Numbered from the stretch's first letter, positions 39,469 to 47,354 are shown. The stretch: DNA of 64,000 nucleotides from Prevotella sp. 10(H) (GCF_000711235.1 NZ_JOMI01000007.1:558001-622000), one strand, 5' to 3'. Numbers and translations: made by a program. Notes: generated by a model from the sequence alone, not told the origin.

Positions 39469-39990
39469 TCAGAGTTTAGAAATTGCTTTCAATACTGCAA
39501 AACCACCGAATACCTGAACAAGCATTCCCGCAATGCCGATACGGAAATCCTGTAAAGCAACAAAAAAGTCAGCCTTGATAGCCCACTCGGCAAGTGTTCC
39601 TACCATCTGATAAGCCAATACTGCGCCTAGGATTGCTAATAGTGATACTTTTTCGAAACGGTGAGCGGCATATGCGGCAGCGCCTGCAAGCAATGAAGAT
39701 TTGATTAATATGATAGGAAGGTCGGCAGTCGGAGGCATACCGAATAACACATTGTTTAGCAGCGGAGAAAGAATAGCTGTAAGCAAACCCACACGGAATC
39801 CGTATTTATATGCAGCAATCAGCGTAAAGAAATAGATTGGCAGCCATGTAAGGCCTCCGCCCGGTACCAAGTGGCAGAGTTGAGGGAGAGCTATATTCCC
39901 GGCTATGAACAGAAGAGCAAACATATAAGTTTTTGCCTCTTTGTAACTCAGTGAATAAAGTTTTACTGATGTTTCCATAATGATATTCAA
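39469..39990 (-). CDS. ECF transporter S-component
   Basis: 173 residues with about five to six membrane segments (LFIAGNIALPQLCHLVPGGGLTWLPIYFFTLIAAYKYGFRVGLL; PTADLPIILIKSSLLAGAAAYAAHRF), the size and layout of an energy-coupling-factor substrate-binding subunit. No EcfA/EcfT genes are adjacent, so it would use a shared module elsewhere. An in-frame ATG four codons in (39978) is a possible start; 39990 has an A-rich leader at the right spacing. Ligand unknown. No known riboswitch was recognised in the 264 bp upstream. Confidence 0.75.
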   Translation of the reverse strand: MNIIMETSVKLYSLSYKEAKTYMFALLFIAGNIALPQLCHLVPGGGLTWLPIYFFTLIAAYKYGFRVGLLTAILSPLLNNVLFGMPPTADLPIILIKSSLLAGAAAYAAHRFEKVSLLAILGAVLAYQMVGTLAEWAIKADFFVALQDFRIGIAGMLVQVFGGFAVLKAISKL

Positions 39991-40254
39991 ATTTTTGATA
40001 AGTGTTTTATTTATAGAGCAAATTGATTCTTTTTACTATAGCTACCGCTTATGATGATTTCCATGACCAAATCTCTTCTATTATCTGTGTTCATGATATT
40101 TACAAACAGATACAATGCTATATAATATTCTTCAATTTAACAAAAAACAAGCGTTTTTTTTAACTTCCTTAAGATATAGCACTTATTATACCAATGGCAA
40201 ATGTAAATAAAATAGTATAAACTAATTTTGCTTATAAGCTCAATGTGTGTTTGC

Positions 40255-41085
40255 TTAAAAGTCCATATTTGCCGGCGAACGTCCGAATTCTTTCTTGAAA
40301 GCCTTAGAAAAATGTGATAAATTCTTGAATCCGACTTCCTGATATATTTCCGAAGGTTTCTGTTTTCTGTTTACAATCTGGTTGTAAGCATCGTGCAGTC
40401 TTTGTTTTACCAGCCACTTGCCCGGTGTTTCCTGAAATATATTGAAGAAATCCCGTTTGAAAGAAGTCAGGCTGCGCCCTGTATAGTGCGCAAATTCTTC
40501 TAAAGACATATCACATCGGTAATTTTTGTTCATGAAATCGGACAGATCCATTTTCCACGGCTCGGCAAAGTCGAATAATACGCTGGCCAAAGAAGGATCG
40601 GCTTCCAAAAGTGCAAGCACAGCTTCTTTAAGCTTTATGGTCATCAGTTCTTTCGACGGATAAGTCTGTGAATCGAAATATTGTTCCAGTGACATAAACA
40701 GTCCCGTGATAAAAGGATGCTTCGGCAATAGCTTATAATTTTTATCCCTGTTTGTAGAATAAGAATTTATCGATACGGGAAATTTTGCTTCTGCCAATAG
40801 CGATTTAAGAAACGGAGTTCTCAACTGCAGAAATAAGCCTTTGAATGGTTCTCCGCTTTTTGTAGGTGCTTTTGTCTTTTTTGCCAGATGATTACGCTTC
40901 ATAAACACGGCATCGCCTTTTTTAAATGTCATGCGCTTTTCTCTGGTCTGCAGGATCATTTCACCGGAACAGATATACACCAGCATATGTTCTGTAACCA
41001 TCTCTTCGCAAAGCTTGTCTTTTTCCACATGACAGCAGAAAAAGGTATCCATGTAGTTGTAAACAATAGTATCCGATTTACTCAT
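40255..41085 (-). CDS. AraC-family transcriptional regulator
   Basis: 276 residues. An N-terminal cupin-like sensing region (LVYICSGEMILQTREKRMTFKKGDAVFMKRNHLAKK) is followed by a C-terminal AraC HTH pair (~residues 175-276): MSLEEFAHYTGRSLTSFKRDFFNIFQETPGKWLVKQRLHDAYNQIV and IYQEVGFKNLSHFSKAFKKEFGRSPANM. It lies 264 bp upstream of, and in the same direction as, the ECF-to-polyferredoxin run and may regulate it; this is positional inference. Divergent from kdsA. Confidence 0.87.
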   Translation of the reverse strand: MSKSDTIVYNYMDTFFCCHVEKDKLCEEMVTEHMLVYICSGEMILQTREKRMTFKKGDAVFMKRNHLAKKTKAPTKSGEPFKGLFLQLRTPFLKSLLAEAKFPVSINSYSTNRDKNYKLLPKHPFITGLFMSLEQYFDSQTYPSKELMTIKLKEAVLALLEADPSLASVLFDFAEPWKMDLSDFMNKNYRCDMSLEEFAHYTGRSLTSFKRDFFNIFQETPGKWLVKQRLHDAYNQIVNRKQKPSEIYQEVGFKNLSHFSKAFKKEFGRSPANMDF

Positions 41086-41304
41086 AAGGCTTTTTTAAAT
41101 TTAATATGTAAATAAAAAGAATTTATTTTTAACAGGCAAATTACGGAAAGGTTATCTGACTTTGCTTAAAAGGCCAAATGATATTTGTTATTTTAGCCAT
41201 ATCCGTTTTTATGACAATAAATCTGACTTTATATGGATATGTGCTGATAATCAACAGACTGCCATAAAAGTAATGCACGGCTTCGTAGAAAGGCATAATC
41301 TTTG

Positions 41305-41312
41305 TATCTTTG
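41305..41312 (+). promoter_or_regulatory. Candidate -7 box (TATCTTTG) for kdsA
   Basis: TATCTTTG matches TAnnTTTG and lies 35 bp before the kdsA ATG. The -33 element is not clear. It supports transcription starting inside the upstream open frame, so that the real start is at 41348. Confidence 0.45.
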
Positions 41313-41347
41313 ATACAGTTTTAACAAAATACTCTAATCAGACTAAA

Positions 41348-42148
41348 ATGAATATTGCAGACTTAAAGAATGATAATTTCTTCCTGCTTGCGGGCCCTTG
41401 TGTAATCGAGGGAGAAGAAATGGCGCTTCGCATTGCCGAGAAAGTAGTCGATGTAACTTCGAAACTAAATATACCCTATGTATTTAAAGGATCGTACCGT
41501 AAAGCTAACCGTTCCCGTGTCGATTCTTTTACGGGTATTGGTGATGAAAAGGCTTTAAAGATATTACGCAAAGTAGGAGAAACATTCGGCATCCCTACAG
41601 TTACTGATATACACGAAACGCATGAGGCGGCCCTTGCTGCCGAATATGTAGATGTATTGCAGATTCCTGCATTCCTTTGCCGACAGACAGAATTACTGAT
41701 AGCCGCTGCCGAAACGGGAAAAATAGTAAACATTAAAAAAGGGCAGTTTCTTGCTCCGTCAGGTATGAAATTTGCTGCTCAGAAAGTGGTAGATTCGGGC
41801 AATAATAATGTGATAATTACTGATAGGGGAACGTCGTTCGGATATTCCGATTTGGTTGTGGACTTCCGTGGAATCCCTGAAATGAAGGAGTTTGGATTTC
41901 CTGTAGTACTCGATGCTACTCACAGTCTGCAAAAGCCCAATCAGGCTTCAGGAGTGACAGGGGGGCAGCCGCAGTTAATTGAAACAATGTGCAAGGCCGG
42001 AATTGCGACAGGGGTAGACGGATTGTTTATCGAAACACATTTCGATCCGGCAAATGCTTTGTCCGACGGGGCAAATATGCTTCCTCTAGACCAACTGGAA
42101 GGACTTATGATAAAACTGACACGAATAAAAGCGGCATTGAAAGAATGA
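41348..42148 (+). CDS. kdsA: 3-deoxy-8-phosphooctulonate (KDO-8-P) synthase
   Basis: 266 residues from ATG 41348. Condenses arabinose-5-phosphate with phosphoenolpyruvate for the LPS inner core. KdsA motifs are all present: LAGPCVIEG, FKGSYRKANRSR, VTDIHE, LQIPAFLCRQTELL, NIKKGQFLAP, ITDRGTSFGY, VVLDATHSLQKP and GLFIETHFDPANALSDGANML. The open frame reaches to 41162, but that extension is not KdsA-like and a -7 box lies inside it. Its TGA overlaps the comB start (ATGA). Confidence 0.95.
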   Translation: MNIADLKNDNFFLLAGPCVIEGEEMALRIAEKVVDVTSKLNIPYVFKGSYRKANRSRVDSFTGIGDEKALKILRKVGETFGIPTVTDIHETHEAALAAEYVDVLQIPAFLCRQTELLIAAAETGKIVNIKKGQFLAPSGMKFAAQKVVDSGNNNVIITDRGTSFGYSDLVVDFRGIPEMKEFGFPVVLDATHSLQKPNQASGVTGGQPQLIETMCKAGIATGVDGLFIETHFDPANALSDGANMLPLDQLEGLMIKLTRIKAALKE

Positions 42149-42858
42149 TAGTAGAGATTTGTTTTTCACCGGCTCTTTATCCTTATTACATTAGCGATAA
42201 TAATCATATTTCAGTTGTGGTCGATATATTCAGGGCAACTACTACTATGTGCGCTGCATTGAAAAACGGAGCGAAATCTATTATTCCGGTTGCTTCGATA
42301 GAAGAGGCGCAGGATTATAAATCAAGAGGTTTTCTGGTGGGGGCGGAACGCAATGTGAAGCGTTGCGAGTTTGCCGATTTCGGGAATTCACCTTTCGATT
42401 ATACGGCTGAAAAAGTAAATGGAAAGGATGTAGTGTTCACCACTACAAACGGCACACAGGCAATTGATATGGCTAAGGACTCGGATATATTGACTATCGG
42501 CGCTTTTTCGAATATCGATGCGTTGGTTGATTTTTGTGTAAGTAAGCAGAAAGATGTAATCGTACTTTGTGCCGGATGGAATAACCGATTTAATATCGAA
42601 GATACGCTTTTTGGCGGAGCACTAGCAGCAAAATTGATAGATAAAGGCTATACTTCCGCTTCGGATGCTGTGCAGGTTGCCCTTTCAATGTGGCAAGAAG
42701 CATTGCCCGATGTGCGTAAATATATCGATCGTACAGAGCATATCAAACGTTTGGAAGCAAATAATCTGCAGGACTCGGTAGATTATTGTCTGACTGAAAA
42801 TACGGTGAATCTGGTTCCGGTTTATGCGAATGGAAAGTTGATAACTTATAACTTATAA
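42145..42858 (+). CDS. comB: 2-phosphosulfolactate phosphatase family protein
   Basis: 237 residues from ATG 42145, coupled to kdsA by an ATGA overlap. ComB hallmarks are VVVDIFRATTTMCAALKNGAKSI, FVLVGAERN/GNSPFDYT, VFTTTNGTQAI and VLCAGWNNRFNIEDTLFGGALA. The family is Mg-dependent and dephosphorylates phosphosulfolactate in coenzyme M synthesis; in Bacteroidetes its real substrate is not settled. The last five codons and the stop are encoded by the first three units of a heptanucleotide tandem repeat. Confidence 0.9.
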   Translation: MIVEICFSPALYPYYISDNNHISVVVDIFRATTTMCAALKNGAKSIIPVASIEEAQDYKSRGFLVGAERNVKRCEFADFGNSPFDYTAEKVNGKDVVFTTTNGTQAIDMAKDSDILTIGAFSNIDALVDFCVSKQKDVIVLCAGWNNRFNIEDTLFGGALAAKLIDKGYTSASDAVQVALSMWQEALPDVRKYIDRTEHIKRLEANNLQDSVDYCLTENTVNLVPVYANGKLITYNL

Positions 42859-42917
42859 CTCATAACTCATAACTCATAACTCATAACTCATAACTCATAA
42901 CTTATAATTCATAACTC
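42841..42917 (+). repeat. Heptanucleotide tandem repeat (ATAACTC/T), 11 units
   Basis: Eleven consecutive 7-mers: two ATAACTT, six identical ATAACTC (42855-42896), then ATAACTT, ATAATTC, ATAACTC. It begins inside the comB coding region, supplies its stop, and ends 6 bp before the yraN start. As the unit contains TAA, stops appear in all three plus-strand frames. Confidence 0.97.
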
Positions 42918-42923
42918 CCATAC

Positions 42924-43289
42924 ATGGCCGAGCATAACGATTTAGGTAAAAAAGGAGAGGACGCCGCGGAGAACTATCTCAGACAGAATGGTTATGAGAT
43001 AATCGAACGTAACTGGTTATATGAGAGATACGAAATCGATATTATCGCCCAAGATGACGAGTATATCGTTTTTGTGGAAGTAAAGACGCGTAGTTCCGAC
43101 CAATGGGGAAATCCCGAAGAAGCGGTTTCGAAAGGAAAGATAAAGCGTATTGTTGAGGCTGCAGACTTTTACCTTAGGGAATATGATATAGATTTGCCCG
43201 CCCGCTTCGATGTAATTGCCTCGATCTGGACAGGAAAGAAATTTGAAATACAACATATAGATGATGCCTTTCTGGCGCCCGTAAACTGA
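42924..43289 (+). CDS. yraN: UPF0102/YraN-family protein
   Basis: 121 residues with the YraN signature: DLGKKGEDAAENYLRQNGYEIIERNW, YEIDIIAQDDEYIVFVEVKTRS (a PD-(D/E)xK nuclease-like core, with Asp…Glu-Val-Lys), KIKRIVEAADFYL and RFDVIAS. The family resembles Holliday-junction resolvases, but an activity has not been generally shown. The heptamer repeat occupies the whole space between comB and this gene, so repeat length would change leader spacing. Confidence 0.9.
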   Translation: MAEHNDLGKKGEDAAENYLRQNGYEIIERNWLYERYEIDIIAQDDEYIVFVEVKTRSSDQWGNPEEAVSKGKIKRIVEAADFYLREYDIDLPARFDVIASIWTGKKFEIQHIDDAFLAPVN

Positions 43290-43295
43290 TAATAT

Positions 43296-43667
43296 ATGAA
43301 TATAGAAGAAGCAAGAGAGGCATGTATCTCTATGAAAGGTGCTATTGAAACATTCCCTTTCGGTGACGATACATTGGTATTCAAGGTAATGGATAAAATG
43401 TTCGCCTATATGGGTTTGGAATCGAGAGATGGGGAGATTTGGCTAAATGTAAAATGCGATCCGGAAAAAGCTATCGATTTAAGAGAACGTTATAACGGTA
43501 TAAGACCGGGTTATCATTCTAATAAGAAATACTGGAATACTATTGTGATAGAGAGCGATGTGCCCGATTCACTTATTCATGAGCTTATTCAGCATTCGGT
43601 CGATGAGGTGATAAAGAAATTGCCGAAAGTAAAGCAGATAGAATATCATAATATGAAAAATATCTGA
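43296..43667 (+). CDS. MmcQ/YjbR-family protein
   Basis: 123 residues, full length for the family: CISMKGAIETFPFGDDTLVFKVMDKMFAYM, WLNVKCDPEKAIDLRERYNGIRPGYHSNKKYWNTIVIESDVPDSLIHELIQHSVDEVIKKLPK. The fold is known as CyaY-like and DNA binding has been proposed; the function is not established. It starts 6 bp after yraN and ends 8 bp before birA, so it is co-transcribed. Confidence 0.88.
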   Translation: MNIEEAREACISMKGAIETFPFGDDTLVFKVMDKMFAYMGLESRDGEIWLNVKCDPEKAIDLRERYNGIRPGYHSNKKYWNTIVIESDVPDSLIHELIQHSVDEVIKKLPKVKQIEYHNMKNI

Positions 43668-43675
43668 ATATCGTA

Positions 43676-44410
43676 ATGCCGCCGATTATGCATATAAAAG
43701 AAACAGATTCTACAAATAATTGTTTGAAAGAACTTTTGTTGCAAGAAAAGCTGGAAGAGGGAACTGTTATCTATGCAGATTTTCAGACTTCAGGAAAAGG
43801 GCAGAGAGGAAACGGCTGGGAGTCGGAAAGGAGTAAAAATCTTTTGTTCAGTATTGTTTTTTATCCGGATACGATAAAGGCAAGCGAACAGTTTATTATT
43901 TCGCAGTTTGTTTCTTTAGGTGTAGCGGAATGTTTGCAGAAATATACAAAAGATATATCTATAAAGTGGCCTAATGATATATACTGGCAGGAGAAAAAGA
44001 TATGCGGTATACTGATTGAAAATACATTGCTCGGCGAATATATCGGACAGTCTGTTGTGGGAATAGGTATAAATATAAATCAGGAAGAATTTGTAAGTAA
44101 TGCTCCGAATCCTGTTTCATTGAAGCAGATAACAGGAACTGATTTTGATCTGGAAATTATTCTGGAAAATGTCAGGGATAAAATTTTTCATTATTACCGT
44201 GAGGTAAAAGATCGAAAGATATCCGATGTCATAGATAAGTATAAAAAATTATTATTCCGTCGCAAGGGTTATTATTTATACAATGACGGAACTCATGATT
44301 TTAAAGCCCGTATTTTAGATGTGCAATCTGATGGAATGCTTGTTCTGGAAACGGAAGACGGAACTATAAATAAATTTGCATTCAAAGAAGTAAAATATAT
44401 TCTTTCATAG
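43676..44410 (+). CDS. birA: Biotin--[acetyl-CoA-carboxylase] ligase
   Basis: 244 residues, without the N-terminal DNA-binding domain, so a BirA of the monofunctional type. Motifs: IKETDSTNNCL, DFQTSGKGQRGNGWESERSKNLLFSIVF (the GRGRRG-like biotin/ATP loop), IKWPNDIYWQEKKICGILIE and VVGIGININQ. It attaches biotin to the carboxyl carrier protein. M5 is another possible start. Last of the yraN-mmcQ-birA group. Confidence 0.93.
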   Translation: MPPIMHIKETDSTNNCLKELLLQEKLEEGTVIYADFQTSGKGQRGNGWESERSKNLLFSIVFYPDTIKASEQFIISQFVSLGVAECLQKYTKDISIKWPNDIYWQEKKICGILIENTLLGEYIGQSVVGIGININQEEFVSNAPNPVSLKQITGTDFDLEIILENVRDKIFHYYREVKDRKISDVIDKYKKLLFRRKGYYLYNDGTHDFKARILDVQSDGMLVLETEDGTINKFAFKEVKYILS

Positions 44411-44483
44411 ACGTCGTTTATATCCAATTTTATTATTCTATTTTCTCAATTTTTATACATTAAAGTTTTTAAATATGCAGTTA

Positions 44484-44523
44484 AATGTATATTTTTGCAT
44501 TTTATATTGTATATTTATACCTT
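44484..44523. promoter_or_regulatory. Candidate ARG boxes before argR
   Basis: Two imperfect 18-bp palindromes: 44484-44501 (AATG…CATT ends) and 44506-44523 centred on GTATATTTATAC, separated by 4 bp. The size and spacing are like paired ArgR operators. The second ends at the base before the argR ATG. Inferred from symmetry only. Confidence 0.4.
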
Positions 44524-44982
44524 ATGACAAAGAAATACAGACACAAGATAATAAAGGAAGTGCTACAGGCTAATGAAGTAGGTAGTCAGGATATGCTTTT
44601 GAAATTGCTTGTAGATAAAGGCTTTGAATTGACTCAGGCCACATTGTCGCGCGATATTAAAGAGCTTAAAATAGTAAAGGTGCCGACGGCAAAGGGCAGT
44701 TATGTATATCAATTATCCGAATCAATGCAGAACTTACAGGATGATGACATCCCATTGTCTTCATTCGGTTTTGTCAGCATCGAATTCTCGGGGCAGTTGG
44801 CTGTTATCAAAACCCGTCCGGGCTATGCAATGGCTATTGCCGGAGAGATTGACCGTAAGTCAACACGATATATACTGGGTACGGTAGCCGGTGACGACAC
44901 CATACTCCTCATTCCGAGAGAGAATATAAGCAGAGAGGAAGTAATGGCTTCGCTTTCTGTATTTATACCGAATATTGAATAA
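44524..44982 (+). CDS. argR: Arginine repressor
   Basis: 152 residues from ATG 44524. The winged helix (HKIIKEVLQANEVGSQDMLLKLLVDKGFELTQATLSRDIKELKIVKVP) and the C-terminal oligomerisation/arginine-binding domain (VVIKTRPGYAMAIAGEIDR-like, GTVAGDDTILLIPREN) are complete. The GDD pair contacts arginine in known ArgR. The frame continues 39 bp upstream but the extra 13 residues are hydrophobic and unlike ArgR. It heads the arginine cluster and probably represses it and itself through the palindromes immediately upstream. Confidence 0.94.
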   Translation: MTKKYRHKIIKEVLQANEVGSQDMLLKLLVDKGFELTQATLSRDIKELKIVKVPTAKGSYVYQLSESMQNLQDDDIPLSSFGFVSIEFSGQLAVIKTRPGYAMAIAGEIDRKSTRYILGTVAGDDTILLIPRENISREEVMASLSVFIPNIE

Positions 44983-44992
44983 CGATACGTCG

Positions 44993-45622
44993 ATGAACAA
45001 CTTAGAAGAACTTGTGGTAGAAAAGCCAATGGAGCAACAACTCACTATACAAATAGCCAACGAAGGTCATATCGGATATGTACAGACTATTCTTGATACG
45101 ATAGAAGCCGCTGCCAAAGTGCGCGGTACCGGTATTGCAAAGCGTTCGCCGGAATATCTTGAATTGAAAATGAAAGAGGGCAAGGCTATCATTGCCCTTA
45201 TGGGTGATGAATTTGCCGGATTTTGCTATGTGGAATCATGGGGAAACAAACAGTATGTAGCTAATTCGGGATTGATAGTAGTTGATAAATTCAGACAACA
45301 CGGTTTGGCAAAGAAAATCAAGCAACATGCATTTTCTTTAGCGCGCGCAATGTTTCCTGAAGCAAAAGTATTCGGGCTCACATCTGGCGCTGCGGTAATG
45401 AAAATAAATACCGAACTGGGCTATGTTCCTGTGACGTTCGCTCAACTTACCGATGACGAAGCATTCTGGCGGGGCTGTCAGGGCTGCGTCAATTATGATA
45501 TACTGACCCGTACCGACAGGAAGTACTGTATCTGTACGGCTATGCTTTTCGATCCTGCTAAGCAGAAAGAAAAGAAAGAAGTGAAAGACCTGATAAAGGA
45601 ATTAAAAAAGAAATTAAAATAA
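44993..45622 (+). CDS. GNAT-family acetyltransferase of the arginine operon
   Basis: 209 residues from ATG 44993 (a TTG at 44975 would overlap argR by 8 bp). GNAT core: GFCYVESWGNKQYVANSGLIVVDKFRQHGLAKKIKQHAFSLARAMFPEAKVFGLTSGAAVMKINTELGYVPVTF. The C-terminal part has a Cys cluster (CQGCVNYDIL, KYCICTAM). In Bacteroidales this gene is fixed between argR and argG and is believed to acylate glutamate at the first step of (succinyl/acetyl) ornithine synthesis; that role is family knowledge and not visible in the sequence. Confidence 0.85.
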   Translation: MNNLEELVVEKPMEQQLTIQIANEGHIGYVQTILDTIEAAAKVRGTGIAKRSPEYLELKMKEGKAIIALMGDEFAGFCYVESWGNKQYVANSGLIVVDKFRQHGLAKKIKQHAFSLARAMFPEAKVFGLTSGAAVMKINTELGYVPVTFAQLTDDEAFWRGCQGCVNYDILTRTDRKYCICTAMLFDPAKQKEKKEVKDLIKELKKKLK

Positions 45623-45632
45623 ACACACATAT

Positions 45633-46832
45633 ATGAAAAAGAAAGTCGTTTTAGCATTCAGCGGGGGATTGGATACATCGTTTTGCGCCAAATACCTGTC
45701 TGCTGATATGGGATATGATGTATATACAGCCATTGCCAATACCGGAGGCTTTACTCCTGAAGAATTGAAAGTAGTTGAGGAAAAAGCCTATAAACTCGGC
45801 GCTGTAAAGCATGTGAGCCTCGATATCACTCAGGAATATTACGAAAAGAGTATCAAATATATGATTTTCGGGGATGTAATGCGTAACGGTACATATCCGA
45901 TATCTGTAAGTTCTGAGCGTATCTTTCAGGCAATTGCCATAATCAATTACGCAAAGGAAATCGGTGCAGATGCCGTTGCTCACGGGAGTACAGGTGCAGG
46001 GAACGATCAGGTGCGTTTCGATCTCACTTTCGATGTGCTTGCTCCCGGTATAGAAATTATTACGCCTACCCGCGATATGATCCTTACCCGTGAATATGAA
46101 ATTAATTATCTCAAAGAGCATGGCTACGAGGCCGATTTCACTAAAATGGAATATTCCATCAATAAAGGGCTTTGGGGGACGAGTATCGGGGGAAAGGAAA
46201 CATTGAAATCGGAACAGACTTTACCCGAAGAAGCTTATCCGTCACAGTTGAAAAAACATGATTCGGAAGTGTTGACTATCGATTTCGAACAGGGTGAAAT
46301 AGCCGCTGTAAACGGTGAAAAATATACAGATAAGGTAAAAGCTATTCAAAAGATAGAAGAAATCACTTCGGCATATGCTATTGGGCGCGACATGCATATC
46401 GGCGATACGATTATCGGTATCAAAGGTCGTGTCGGTTTTGAGGCTGCTGCGCCTATTGTGATTATCAATGCGCATAAAATGCTGGAAAAGCATACGCTTA
46501 CCAAATGGCAGCAATATTGGAAAGAGCAGGTTGGCAACTGGTACGGTATGTTTCTTCACGAGGCGCAATATCTAGAACCTGTGATGCGCGATATAGAGGC
46601 TTTCCTTAGCAGTTCGCAGCAGAATGTAACGGGTAGGGTAAGCATAAAATTGCAACCTTATCATTATGTCCTTATAGGTGTAGAAAGTGATTTCGATTTG
46701 ATGAAAGCCGATTTCGGGGAATACGGTGAAGTAAATAAAGCTTGGACATCTGACGATGCAAAAGGTTTTACTAAAATTTACGGCATTCCAACGAAGATAT
46801 TTCATAGCGTGCAGAAGAAGAACGGGAAGTAG
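45633..46832 (+). CDS. argG: Argininosuccinate synthase
   Basis: 399 residues. PP-loop ATP-binding motif AFSGGLDTS at residues 8-16, HGSTGAGNDQVRFDL and the YSINKGLWGTSIGGKE segment show the complete enzyme, which ligates citrulline with aspartate. It starts 10 bp after the acetyltransferase. The next conserved gene, argC, is displaced by a 494-bp cassette carrying a GxxExxY gene (46844-47337). Confidence 0.96.
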   Translation: MKKKVVLAFSGGLDTSFCAKYLSADMGYDVYTAIANTGGFTPEELKVVEEKAYKLGAVKHVSLDITQEYYEKSIKYMIFGDVMRNGTYPISVSSERIFQAIAIINYAKEIGADAVAHGSTGAGNDQVRFDLTFDVLAPGIEIITPTRDMILTREYEINYLKEHGYEADFTKMEYSINKGLWGTSIGGKETLKSEQTLPEEAYPSQLKKHDSEVLTIDFEQGEIAAVNGEKYTDKVKAIQKIEEITSAYAIGRDMHIGDTIIGIKGRVGFEAAAPIVIINAHKMLEKHTLTKWQQYWKEQVGNWYGMFLHEAQYLEPVMRDIEAFLSSSQQNVTGRVSIKLQPYHYVLIGVESDFDLMKADFGEYGEVNKAWTSDDAKGFTKIYGIPTKIFHSVQKKNGK

Positions 46833-46843
46833 GAGGATTAATT

Positions 46844-46872
46844 AAACACAGAGTAAAAAGAGTAGAAAAGAG
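46844..46872 (+). repeat. Left cassette repeat
   Basis: 29 nt starting AAACACAGAGTAAAAAG. Ends 6 bp before the GxxExxY ATG. Bases 46845-46864 are the exact reverse complement of 47318-47337. Confidence 0.95.
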
Positions 46873-46878
46873 TTTTTT

Positions 46879-47253
46879 ATGTTTCAAGAACAAGAACTGA
46901 CAGGGAGGATATTAAAATGTGCATATGAAGTACATACAGCCTTAAGTCCTGGACTGCTTGAAAAAGTATATGAAGAATGTCTTTTCTATGAATTAGCGGA
47001 AAGCGGATTGTCTGTAACACGCCAAGAAGAAATGCCTATTGAATATAAGGGGATTGAGATAGAAGCGGGATACAGAATAGATTTACTTGTGGAAGATAAA
47101 ATTATTCTGGAATTGAAGGCAGTTGCGGAATTACATCCAATTCATACAGCACAATTATTTACATATCTGAAATTATCGGGATGTAGAATCGGCTATTTAA
47201 TTAATTTTAATGTGAAATCGTTGAAAGACGGAATAAAAAGATATTCGATATAA
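46879..47253 (+). CDS. GxxExxY protein (PD-(D/E)xK nuclease-like)
   Basis: 124 residues with the family-defining motif in SPGLLEKVYEECL, then YKGIEIEAGYRIDLLVEDKIILELKAVAELHPIHTAQLFTYLKLSGCRIGYLINFNV, in which Asp and Glu-x-Lys form a PD-(D/E)xK-type core. The family is widespread as single-gene insertions; the function is unknown, with RNA or DNA cleavage suspected from the fold. The flanking repeats and the place inside an otherwise conserved operon mark it as an insert. Confidence 0.88.
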   Translation: MFQEQELTGRILKCAYEVHTALSPGLLEKVYEECLFYELAESGLSVTRQEEMPIEYKGIEIEAGYRIDLLVEDKIILELKAVAELHPIHTAQLFTYLKLSGCRIGYLINFNVKSLKDGIKRYSI

Positions 47254-47264
47254 GTTTATTTTAT

Positions 47265-47337
47265 AAACACAGAGTAAAAAGGGTAGAAAAGAGCTTTATA
47301 AAGAAAAATACTCCTATTACTCTTTTTACTCTGTGTT
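47265..47337 (+). repeat. Right cassette repeat pair forming a 20-bp hairpin
   Basis: 47266-47285 and 47318-47337 pair over 20 positions (19 Watson-Crick and one G:U in RNA) around a 32-nt loop. There is no T-tract, so it is not an ordinary terminator. It ends 17 bp before the argC start. Confidence 0.9.
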
Positions 47338-47354
47338 CCAATAAAAATATAACC

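Larger units (their letters stand above)
46844..47337 (+). mobile_element. Repeat-bounded GxxExxY cassette in the arg operon
   Basis: The segment between argG and argC opens with a 29-nt repeat (46844-46872), holds one gene, has a second direct copy (47265-47293, 28 of 29 identical) and closes with an inverted copy (47318-47337) that is a perfect 20-bp reverse complement of 46845-46864. The ends thus form terminal inverted repeats, and in RNA could pair across the whole insert. No target duplication was identified. Similar to IVS-like or GxxExxY dispersed elements of Bacteroidetes; mobility is inferred. Confidence 0.6.

Noticed and set aside
39991-40254. Riboswitch before the ECF S-component gene
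   Set aside because: I looked for a B12-box or another conserved aptamer core in the minus-strand leader and found none; only AT-rich sequence is seen.
41162-41347. N-terminal extension of the kdsA frame
   Set aside because: The 62 extra residues are unlike KdsA, and a -7 box at 41305-41312 lies within them; MNIADL at 41348 is the normal start.
41989-42144. N-terminal extension of the comB frame into kdsA
   Set aside because: It overlaps the kdsA coding end in another frame; the ATGA junction at 42145 gives the canonical ComB start.
42841-42917. CRISPR-like array
   Set aside because: The units are 7 nt and contiguous with no spacers, and no cas gene is present.
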